Below, piece by piece: positions 1 through 5,295 of a stretch of 8,693 bases of DNA. The first letter of the stretch is position 1. Each line of letters begins with the position of its first letter. The stretch is taken from contig JAGGUC010000146.1 of NCBI GenBank assembly GCA_021158735.1, positions 1 to 8,693 of the forward strand, in the 5' to 3' direction. The notes under the pieces were generated by a model, which saw only the letters and a program-made list of their open reading frames with translations, did no database searches and was not told the origin of the DNA. The position numbers and the translations under genes are program-made. This DNA is from Desulfurococcales archaeon (lineage in GTDB: Archaea; Thermoproteota; Thermoprotei_A; Sulfolobales; NBVN01).

Positions 1-201
1 CTATGCGTTTTTGTTTCGTTGTGGTACGGTTTCATTGGTTCCACCTCGCCTCAGTATCATTGAGTCATGGGTGGTGGTCGAGCCCAACAGCATGAGACCC
101 CTATCTAGGAGAACACACCCATGAAAAACATTAACACAACATACTTATAATATTTCGCTTGGAATGAAATAACACAAAAAGATACAAAAAGCTACAGTAT
201 A
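1..201. other. Leading gene-less segment with AT-rich junction
   Basis: I recognise no gene here. Bases 1-123 have ordinary composition. Bases 124-201 are strongly AT-rich and contain a TATA-like core (cttataatat, about 153-162) that could be read in either direction. A 31-codon open frame on the minus strand (93 to 1) has no recognisable product. Homology to the CPBP protease begins abruptly just after this stretch, which suggests that a deletion or insertion junction lies near 200. Confidence 0.4.
65..124. repeat. Inverted repeat, 9-bp arms
   Basis: The arms TCATGGGTG (65-73) and CACCCATGA (116-124) are perfect reverse complements separated by 42 bases. In the minus direction the element lies about 25-30 bases downstream of the TATA-like core in the AT-rich stretch, so a short structured minus-strand transcript is conceivable. 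It could equally be the end of a lost mobile element. Nothing in the loop identifies it. Confidence 0.35.
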
Positions 202-202
202 A

Positions 203-534
203 TGTTTCTACCCCACCCACAGAGGCTTAGTCGGGATCACTACATACGCAGTAATCTGTACTGTGCGGTTCTACCTACTCTACGAAGTGGGGTCTTGGAG
301 CAACAGCGTCATACCTGCAGCCGTACTCCACGGCACGATCAACTCAGTAGCAGGGCTCTCACTGATCACTACCCATCCCTAGATACAGTGCTCGGAATGC
401 CAGTAGGGTTGCTCGGCATCACAGCCTCAGCCATCGTACTGGCTGTAGTACTTGGAGTGAAGTACATAGCGGTGGGGGGCAGTAGGGGTTCCGTCGGAGG
501 AGAAAATACTGAGAAAATTCCTAAGGGAAGTTAG
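203..534 (+). pseudogene. CPBP-family intramembrane metalloprotease, truncated and frameshifted
   Basis: This is the C-terminal half of a CPBP (Abi/CAAX-protease-like) membrane protease. From 203 to 382 one frame (positions congruent to 2 modulo 3) reads FYPTHRGLVGITTY, then a membrane stretch, then VGSWSNSVIPAAVLHGTINS. HGTIN matches the late HxxxN motif of the family. That frame stops at a TAG at 380-382, directly after ITTHP. The conserved continuation, LDTVLGMPVGLLGITASAIV plus a final membrane helix, runs in the next frame from about 379 to 534, so one small indel separates the two parts. The early EExxxR and first histidine motifs are absent; the AT-rich junction lies where they should be. 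An open frame beginning at ATG 202 spans the whole region but is out of frame for the first part, so it is not a real protein. The tail overlaps the start of the PadR remnant. The family assignment rests on the motif and local context. Confidence 0.7.
496..500 (+). promoter_or_regulatory. Ribosome binding site of the PadR remnant
   Basis: GGAGG lies five bases before codon ATA at 506. ATA opens the stretch ILRKFLREVRTG, where a PadR protein should begin. A good ribosome binding site followed by ATA instead of ATG or GTG suggests that the start codon was lost by a point mutation. Confidence 0.35.
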
Positions 535-851
535 GACGGGCTGTACGGGGTGCTGATTTTGCACTTCCTAAGTAAGCACGGCAACTCCACGGCTATGGCA
601 TCAGGTAGCAGCTGATTGAGGTGTCGGGAGGGGTTCTGACATCTAGTGAGAGCACCATCTACGAAACACTCAGAAACTTAAGTAAGCTCGGTTTAGTTGA
701 GTCCTACTGGAGTATTGTGGAGTCAGGACTGCCTAGAAAGTATTACAGGCTTACTGACCTCGGAGTCGGAATTTATGGGAGGGTTAGAGCTGAGGTAGTG
801 ACCCCCGCTAAATTCATGCTCTCAGTACTTGAGGGTGGCCAAAGTGGGTGA
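506..851 (+). pseudogene. PadR-type winged-helix regulator, frameshifted
   Basis: A PadR-like DNA-binding protein can be reassembled from three frames. Bases 506-541 give ILRKFLREVRTG. Bases 541-614 give LYGVLILHFLSKHGNSTAMA and then stop at TGA 613-615. Bases 609-851 give QLIEVSGGVLTSSESTIYET followed by the recognition-helix and wing region with GLPRKYYRLTDLG. The STIYETL and PRKYYRLT segments are the PadR hallmarks. Frame changes are needed near 541 and between about 590 and 609, and the start codon appears to be lost. The last part is still open from a GTG at 621 (76 codons), but alone it would lack the first helix of the fold. PadR proteins usually repress small membrane-protein operons. 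The frame ends inside the start of the SdpI-like gene, the arrangement of an autoregulated two-gene operon. Confidence 0.75.
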
Positions 852-1692
852 AGTAGGTGTTATTCTGGAGGTCGTGACGGCAGGTCTAGCAACGGCACTC
901 TATTTCGCAGCGCCTAAGCTACCGCCGAACCCGATAATAGGGTTCAGGGCTGGATACGCTTACGTTTCTAGGAGGGTCTGGGTTAGACTGACCAGGATCT
1001 CGGCGGTCGTTTTCATGTGTTTAGGTGTTGTTGTAGCTACAGCATCACTAGTACTTGGTGATTTCGCTGCCGCGATCATCCTGGCGGCAGGTGCTGTAGC
1101 AGTGTTAGTAGTGATGATGGCTTACGCAAGCAGAGTAGCTGAGGTGGAGTTATTCAAGCTCCCAAGCAGGGAGCATGCTGGTGTGGGGGAGATCGCTCCA
1201 GTACAGCCCACTCTAGTGCATGTAGCTGTTGTGGCCGCCTTGGTCATAATTAGCATAGCATATACACTACTAAACTACGGGGAACTACCTGATACCATGG
1301 CAGTTCACTTTAAGTGGGGTTGGCAGCCAGACTCATACCTCCCTAAGTCCGAGGGAGTGCTCGCAATGCTCTCGTTCCAGGCAGTAACCGCTGCGATAGC
1401 GCTGTACACCTACCACCTCGGGTGGAGGAGGCCTGAAGCACTATATAAGCCATGGTATGACAGGTCTGACTTCAGGAAAGTCATCAACACCATATATACG
1501 GTCGTCATGCCCACTGCACCACTAAGTGCTACAGGTAATGTGAGTACCGTAACTTATAATGTGTGGGGTAAGTCATCACTAGTACTAGAGTATATAATCT
1601 ACGCACTTCTGGCAGCCCTGCTTGCATCATCCGCCTACTTAATTACGCTGATCGTGAGGGCATACATGAGGAGAGCAGTACATATAGTTTAG
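844..1692 (+). CDS. SdpI/DUF1648-like integral membrane protein
   Basis: This is a predicted polytopic membrane protein of about 282 residues with roughly seven hydrophobic segments. Near the N-terminus, PPNPIIGFRAGYAYVSRRVW resembles the SdpI signature (asparagine, IGxR, then a conserved W). In the middle, GELPDTMAVHFKWGWQPDSY matches the DUF1648 signature (LP, xxHF, GxPDxY-like). SdpI gives Bacillus immunity to the peptide toxin SDP, but the archaeal function is unknown. GTG 844 is preferred as the start: GAGGGTG at 831-837 sits six bases upstream, and the start overlaps the PadR stop (849-851), suggesting translational coupling. An in-frame TTG at 829 would add five residues. Unlike its upstream neighbours, the frame is uninterrupted. 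The C-terminal part after the DUF1648 motif has a serine/threonine-rich loop and two hydrophobic stretches without a recognisable motif. Family assignment is fairly secure; the role is inferred. Confidence 0.75.
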   Translation: MGEVGVILEVVTAGLATALYFAAPKLPPNPIIGFRAGYAYVSRRVWVRLTRISAVVFMCLGVVVATASLVLGDFAAAIILAAGAVAVLVVMMAYASRVAEVELFKLPSREHAGVGEIAPVQPTLVHVAVVAALVIISIAYTLLNYGELPDTMAVHFKWGWQPDSYLPKSEGVLAMLSFQAVTAAIALYTYHLGWRRPEALYKPWYDRSDFRKVINTIYTVVMPTAPLSATGNVSTVTYNVWGKSSLVLEYIIYALLAALLASSAYLITLIVRAYMRRAVHIV

Positions 1693-1736
1693 GAGGTAGC
1701 CCAGCAGTCACTTGGTAATGACGTGCTTACCTCCTA
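1690..1736. terminator. Hairpin spanning two convergent stop codons
   Basis: AGGAGGTA (1691-1698) pairs perfectly with TACCTCCT (1728-1735). The stem extends outward by one T-A pair and inward by GC/GC with one bulged base. Within the loop, GTCA (1707-1710) can pair with TGAC (1719-1722). The outer arms cover the TAG of the SdpI-like gene and the TAA of the methyltransferase remnant, so the structure would form at the 3' end of either transcript. There is no adjoining long T-tract, so a role in termination or transcript protection is inferred. Confidence 0.4.
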
Positions 1737-2455
1737 TTAGGATTTGTGACCGCACCGTAAACTACATTTATGTCTGACCACTTCAACCCATTCCTCAGGG
1801 CGTACTCGAAGAATGCATCTAGTTTTCTTACGTACTCCTCACTAATCCCTTCCCTCCTCCACAACATCTTATCCCTGTCAACACTTCCCTCAAAATATTT
1901 GGCGGGACCTCAACCACCCACTCAACACTCTTTACGGTAAGTACCTCGAACCCTGAGCTCTGAAGAATACTGACCCAGTATCCCACGTCTCTGTAGTCCT
2001 CAAACCTAACCTATGCTATGCATAGCCTCCCTCCACAGCTCAGCATACATTCTGTAAGCTGAGCAGCCCTCAGGAGATGCCTCAATAACAAGCACTTCAT
2101 CAGCAACCCTCCGGGCAACCGTAAGAGCCCTCATATGCTGTGCTGGGTCAATCCCATGTAGAGTGAAGTGAAATACTACTAAGTCAGCAATCTTCACATC
2201 AAATGGAAAATTAAGAAAGTCACACACAATTACGGGAACACCCAGATAACCATACTCGGAGACCTTATCTATATCGCATTCAACACCAACAACCTTTGCG
2301 CCAAGGTGCTTCAGAACCGCTGTCGACTCACCAATACCGACATCAAGCACTACCTTCCTCAAAACATTAGTAACTGACCAGACCTCCTCCTTAACCCTCC
2401 TCTCGTTCTCCCTATACATCCTAATCCACTTACTCAAGCCGCTGTAGCGCCCCAC
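1727..2455 (-). pseudogene. Class I SAM-dependent methyltransferase, frameshifted
   Basis: The N-terminal part (2455-2006, GTG start) is an open 149-codon frame with a Rossmann methyltransferase core. Motif I is VVLDVGIGES at residues 35-44, the end of strand 2 carries an acidic residue in VVGVECD (E59), and a later strand reads DLVVFHFTLHGIDP. The frame stops at 2006-2008 after MHSIG. Protein-like sequence then continues in a second frame (RFEDYRDVGYWVSILQSSGF, about 2012-1905), typical of the late strands of such enzymes. It continues in a third frame (KYFEGSVDRDKMLWRREGIS and on to NPNRR, about 1902-1730) ending at TAA 1727-1729. Two indels, near 2010 and near 1900, therefore break a gene of about 240 codons. 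The substrate is unknown; the family includes small-molecule, RNA and protein methylases. The truncated product keeps the SAM-binding motif but would lack the final strands. A local sequencing error is the alternative explanation. Confidence 0.75.
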
Positions 2456-2473
2456 GATCTCGCCACACCGAAC

Positions 2474-2483
2474 TACTTAATAG
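2474..2483 (-). promoter_or_regulatory. Putative promoter of the methyltransferase remnant
   Basis: Read on the minus strand, TACTATTAAG lies about 20-28 bases before the GTG start at 2455. This is about the TATA-to-start distance expected for a leaderless or nearly leaderless archaeal transcript. No strong ribosome binding site is present. The match to a TATA consensus is only fair. Confidence 0.3.
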
Positions 2484-2550
2484 TACTAAAATAGATTCAT
2501 GGCTACACTGCAAGCGACCTCCGCCGAAATGGCTAGGAAAAGGGAGAGAA

Positions 2551-2558
2551 TTTATAGT
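2551..2558 (+). promoter_or_regulatory. TATA box upstream of the DUF4405 gene
   Basis: TTTATAGT lies in an otherwise GC-balanced stretch. Its centre is about 22-23 bases before ATG 2577, so transcription should start at or just after that ATG. That ATG opens only a nine-codon frame (MSGDRIEGR then TAA) in a different frame from the membrane protein that follows. Confidence 0.45.
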
Positions 2559-2592
2559 TAAGCATAAGCTGCACTCATGTCCGGGGACAGAA

Positions 2593-2883
2593 TTGAGGGA
2601 AGGTAAGTTATTAGTCTGCTACTTAAATTTCATGGCTCTACTAGTAACGTGGGTAATATCCCTAGTTACGGGGGTTGTGCTCTGGATCGTACTACCCAGT
2701 GGTGGGGGCAGGGCCGGGCCCGCCGCCTTCTCGGGATTTAGGAGGAGTGAGTGGGTGAGTATTCACTTAGCGTCATCACTAGCGTTCAGCGTCCTTGCCT
2801 GTGTACACTTAGTACTAAATTGGGGCTGGGTCGCTAGCGTAACAAAGTACATTACCTCACGTGGGAGGAAGAGGAGTAAATGA
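2593..2883 (+). CDS. DUF4405-like small membrane protein, 5' end uncertain
   Basis: This 96-residue protein has two long hydrophobic helices (about residues 8-34 and 54-82) joined by a glycine-rich loop. The pattern WIVLPSGGGR, then FRRSEWVSIH, then VHLVLNWGW matches the DUF4405 family. DUF4405 proteins are short, cytochrome b561-like membrane proteins whose helix histidines (here H58 and H72) may bind heme in electron transfer; the function of this one is unproven. The only start in this frame is TTG 2593, preceded by GGGGA at 2583-2587. The promoter position instead favours ATG 2577, whose frame reads MSGDRIEG and then stops. A one-base indel near 2600 would fuse it naturally to KLLVCYLNF. 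The gene may therefore be translated weakly from TTG, be newly broken, or contain a sequencing error. It is convergent with the thiR-like gene. Confidence 0.65.
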   Translation: MREGKLLVCYLNFMALLVTWVISLVTGVVLWIVLPSGGGRAGPAAFSGFRRSEWVSIHLASSLAFSVLACVHLVLNWGWVASVTKYITSRGRKRSK

Positions 2884-2900
2884 GGTTCCGACACTAAACA

Positions 2901-2923
2901 TGGCACAACAGCCAAGTATTTTT
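2901..2923 (+). terminator. Weak hairpin plus T-tract after the DUF4405 gene
   Basis: TGGC (2901-2904) and GCCA (2911-2914) can form a four-pair stem with a six-base loop, followed by TATTTTT (2917-2923). A T-rich tract is the main requirement for archaeal termination. The position, 18 bases after the stop codon and just before the end of the convergent gene, fits. The signal is weak. Confidence 0.3.
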
Positions 2924-2929
2924 AGTAGT

Positions 2930-3847
2930 TCACGACGTTATTGCTTTAAGGGCCTTCGTTACAGCTTCAGTTGCTGTTTTCCCGAACACATAGATGACTG
3001 GCTCCAGCCCGAGACCGCCTAAGTCTATGAGGGCGTCAGGTGGGTCCCTGCTACCCCTACTAGACCCCGCGATCTCAAGGATATTCTCAATGAGTTCAGC
3101 TCTACTTCTGTGGGGGCCTGAGCGCATGAGCCTATACCCCAACTCCTTAAACTTCTCCACGTATCCCTCATCATACCTGATCACTACTGCCGACCTGAGT
3201 TCGCGCCACCTCCTCCTAATAGCTAAGAGTACTGAAGCCGTATGCCTGCTACCGCCATATGCTGGCTCCCCCACAGCAACAACCCTAGACCCAACGCGTA
3301 TGATCCTCCCCACAAAGCCCACGACGTCCTCAGGTCTCTCAGCATTGGGCGGTGCTGAAACTATGTTCATTCCTACTTCAGGAATGAGTTTGTAGGCAGT
3401 ACTGTACGACTGGAGGATCTCTAGGGCATTCTTGACGTCCTCAACGTAGGCATCAGCTAACCTAGGGAATAGAATACGGCATAAGTCACAGGCAGGGGGG
3501 ACCTCAGGATCGAGCCTTCTGTGCAGCCTGCACAGCGTGCACTTACTGAGTAATGAGTTAATTATCTGGGAAAAAGTCTTAAAGTACTCGAACCTCCCCC
3601 TCTTACGGGCTATGTCAGTAAGCACCTTAACCGCAGCCTCACACTCCTCACGCGATATACCCGCACCCTCCAATCTAGCATAGTACTCAGTCTTATCCCT
3701 GCTCACGTATTTCCTAACCATGGGCTGGCTGACGTTAAGTAGTTTAGAAACCCTGACCTGGCTGAGACCGGAATTGAACAGTTCAATAGCTACTAAAGCC
3801 CTCAAGTACGGGGCTACATACGCACTCGCTAACTCATGAGGTAGCAC
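2930..3847 (-). CDS. HTH-ThiN transcriptional regulator (ThiR type)
   Basis: The predicted DNA-binding regulator has an N-terminal helix-turn-helix, with GLSQVRVSKLLNVSQPMVRK at about residues 29-48 counted from the upstream TTG. A central cysteine pair of pairs follows (C105, C108, C122, C125; CTLC and CDLC), likely binding zinc. The C-terminal ThiN domain runs from about 140 to 305, with VGMNIVSAPP, VGRIIRV, GGSRHTASVLL and LGGLGLEPVIYVFG. ThiN is the thiamine-phosphate synthase fold. In archaeal HTH-ThiN proteins it acts as a ligand sensor that controls thiamine genes. GTG 3847 is preferred as the start because AGAGGG (3859-3854) is six bases upstream. An in-frame TTG at 3853 touches that site and would add two residues. 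The gene is divergent from the NCS1 permease, with two palindromic sites between them, so autoregulation and control of the permease are likely. The ligand, probably thiamine phosphate or a relative, is inferred from the family. Confidence 0.85.
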   Translation of the reverse strand: MLPHELASAYVAPYLRALVAIELFNSGLSQVRVSKLLNVSQPMVRKYVSRDKTEYYARLEGAGISREECEAAVKVLTDIARKRGRFEYFKTFSQIINSLLSKCTLCRLHRRLDPEVPPACDLCRILFPRLADAYVEDVKNALEILQSYSTAYKLIPEVGMNIVSAPPNAERPEDVVGFVGRIIRVGSRVVAVGEPAYGGSRHTASVLLAIRRRWRELRSAVVIRYDEGYVEKFKELGYRLMRSGPHRSRAELIENILEIAGSSRGSRDPPDALIDLGGLGLEPVIYVFGKTATEAVTKALKAITS

Positions 3848-3869
3848 TCGCAACCCTCTAAAACATATG

Positions 3870-3882
3870 ATAACTCAGTTAT
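3870..3882. promoter_or_regulatory. Putative ThiR operator, perfect palindrome
   Basis: ATAACT-C-AGTTAT is a perfect 13-bp palindrome centred on 3876. It abuts and overlaps the TTTAAATAAC element (3887-3878) that would serve as the TATA box for the minus-strand regulator. Binding here would block TBP/TFB and repress the regulator's own gene. Assignment to ThiR is inferred from position. Confidence 0.55.
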
Positions 3883-3897
3883 TTAAATCTTTATAAC
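3882..3897 (+). promoter_or_regulatory. Putative TATA region of the NCS1 permease
   Basis: Two candidate TATA elements lie in tandem, TTTAAATC (3882-3889) and TTTATAAC (3890-3897). The first predicts transcription from about 3911 and an 18-base leader that includes AGAGGG at 3916-3921. The second predicts a start near 3919, which would cut into that ribosome binding site. The first is therefore preferred. Confidence 0.4.
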
Positions 3898-3905
3898 TCT
3901 GTTCA
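3893..3905. promoter_or_regulatory. Second, degenerate copy of the putative ThiR operator
   Basis: ATAACTCTGTTCA shares the ATAACTC half and the GTT core with the perfect palindrome. Its centre (3899) is 23 bp from that of the first site, about two helical turns, so two dimers could sit on the same face of the DNA. It overlaps the distal TATA candidate of the permease. Confidence 0.45.
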
Positions 3906-3928
3906 CTTCCTACTTAGAGGGCTGAGGT

Positions 3929-5236
3929 ATGAGGGAGGAGTACGGCTACAGTCTAGAGCCAGTCCCAAGTGAAGGCAGGACATATAGCTTCTGGCACAAC
4001 TTCGCCATATGGTTCGGGTCTGACGCGGGGGTAGCTGTGTTCTGGGCCGGTGCACTTCTGACCCCGGCACTCTCACTGCCAACCGCCACACTACTGATCA
4101 TTGCTGGCGTCACCCTAGGGAACGTCTTCATGGCACTTATCGCTGCGATGGGATACAGGACAGGAGTACCTACTATGGTGTTGGCTAGGGGTGCGTTAGG
4201 TGTGAGAGGGTCCGTCCTTCCTTCAGTACTCAACTACGTACAGCTCATCGGGTGGTCAGCAGTAATGATTGTGGTGGGTGCTAAGGCTGCTGACCAAGTG
4301 ATAGTATCCCTTACTGGGGCCTCGACGTACTACCTGTGGGTGGTATTGATAGGGGTGATGCTCACACTCTGGACGTACTTAGGGCCCGAGAAGTGGAAAA
4401 CCCTAGAAACTATCTCAGTAGCTATGCTACTAGTGCTGACTGCGTGGCTGACCTACATCACATTAACTAGGTTCAACATAAGCGAGTTACTTGGCAGGCC
4501 AGGTACGGGAGGGATTTCTTACTGGCTAGGGCTGGACCTCGTAGTAGCTATGCCGATCTCGTGGGTTCCCCTCGTAGCTGACTATGCCAGGTTCTCTAAG
4601 ACTCTAGGAGGTAGCTTCTGGGGGACCTACATAGGGCACTTCATATCCTGTGCGCTCTTCTACTTCATAGGTGCCCTGACCAACGTAGCGGTGGGTGCTC
4701 CAGACCCGATAGCCATAATAGCTTCCTACGGGCTTGGGGTACCTGCGATGCTCATCATAATATTCTCGACGCTGACTACGGGGTTCCTAGACATATACTC
4801 GGCAGCAATAACATTCAAGAACATTATGCCGGAAGCAAGTGTTAAGAAGCAGATCGTATTGGTCGGTGCCGTCAGTACCATCATAGCGGTCTTCTTCCCT
4901 GTCGAAGCCTATGAGTGGTTCCTACTGCTCCTAGTAAGTGCCTTCGTTCCACTAGCAGTCATCATGGTAATGGACTACTACGCCAGGAGGTACGACCCCA
5001 AGGAACTGCTCAGGACTGACGGCAGGTACTGGTATAGGGGTGGAGTGAACGTGAGTACGATGACTGTATGGGCTGCTGCCGTCGTGTTCTGCCTGCTACT
5101 CAATATAGCAACTGTTCTAGGTGTGGACATACCTGTAATAACAGCCATAGCAAGCGGGTACGGCAGCTCCTTACCTACACTGGTACTTACCGCTGCTCTC
5201 TACCTGCCGATCGCGCTTTTAAGGAGGAAGGGCTAA
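3929..5236 (+). CDS. NCS1-family permease, CytX-like (thiamine precursor or nucleobase transport)
   Basis: This is an integral membrane transporter of 435 residues with about twelve predicted helices, normal for the nucleobase:cation symporter-1 family. Recognisable family stretches are the N-terminal SFWHNFAIWFGSDAGVAVFW (about 20-39), GVPTMVLARGALGVRGS in helix 3, and PISWVPLVADYARFSK in the middle. The last matches the SW..L..DY.R signature of cytosine and hydroxymethylpyrimidine carriers. NCS1 members carry cytosine, purines, uracil, allantoin, thiamine or hydroxymethylpyrimidine. Being divergent from a ThiN-domain regulator points to a thiamine precursor or thiamine. ATG 3929 is chosen as the start: AGAGGG (3916-3921) is seven bases upstream and no earlier in-frame start is better. 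The frame is intact. The substrate remains inferred; cytosine is the main alternative. Confidence 0.8.
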   Translation: MREEYGYSLEPVPSEGRTYSFWHNFAIWFGSDAGVAVFWAGALLTPALSLPTATLLIIAGVTLGNVFMALIAAMGYRTGVPTMVLARGALGVRGSVLPSVLNYVQLIGWSAVMIVVGAKAADQVIVSLTGASTYYLWVVLIGVMLTLWTYLGPEKWKTLETISVAMLLVLTAWLTYITLTRFNISELLGRPGTGGISYWLGLDLVVAMPISWVPLVADYARFSKTLGGSFWGTYIGHFISCALFYFIGALTNVAVGAPDPIAIIASYGLGVPAMLIIIFSTLTTGFLDIYSAAITFKNIMPEASVKKQIVLVGAVSTIIAVFFPVEAYEWFLLLLVSAFVPLAVIMVMDYYARRYDPKELLRTDGRYWYRGGVNVSTMTVWAAAVVFCLLLNIATVLGVDIPVITAIASGYGSSLPTLVLTAALYLPIALLRRKG

Positions 5237-5242
5237 GAACTC

Positions 5243-5261
5243 AATTTTAAATGGTAAAATT
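5243..5261. terminator. AT-only hairpin in a convergent gap
   Basis: AATTTTA (5243-5249) and TAAAATT (5255-5261) form a seven-pair inverted repeat with a five-base loop, seven bases after the permease stop. The gap to the convergent beta-propeller gene is only 59 bases and T-rich on both strands. The element could serve both transcripts; it is suggestive, not proven. Confidence 0.35.
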
Positions 5262-5295
5262 TATGAAAAACTTAATTGACGTTTAATTACTACCT

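Noticed and set aside
1..93. Minus-strand reading with RRGG / EPMKP-like fragments that might be the end of a TnpB transposase
   Set aside because: The fragments lie in different frames and are short, and no zinc-finger or catalytic motif is visible. It is too weak to call a mobile element.
172..191. Tandem near-repeat ACACAAAAAG / ATACAAAAAG
   Set aside because: There are only two imperfect 10-bp copies in an A-rich stretch, which is expected by chance. It is not a CRISPR or satellite array.
202..534. Single 110-codon protein starting at ATG 202
   Set aside because: The first 60 codons are out of frame with the recognisable CPBP sequence. Only the tail is meaningful, so the region is treated as a pseudogene.
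2499..2561. Twenty-codon open frame starting ATGGCTACACTG
   Set aside because: It has no ribosome binding site and no recognisable product, and it overlaps the TATA box of the DUF4405 gene. It is most likely chance.
2994..3395. Plus-strand open frame opposite the HTH-ThiN gene
   Set aside because: It lies entirely antisense to a well-supported conserved gene, and its composition mirrors that gene's codons.
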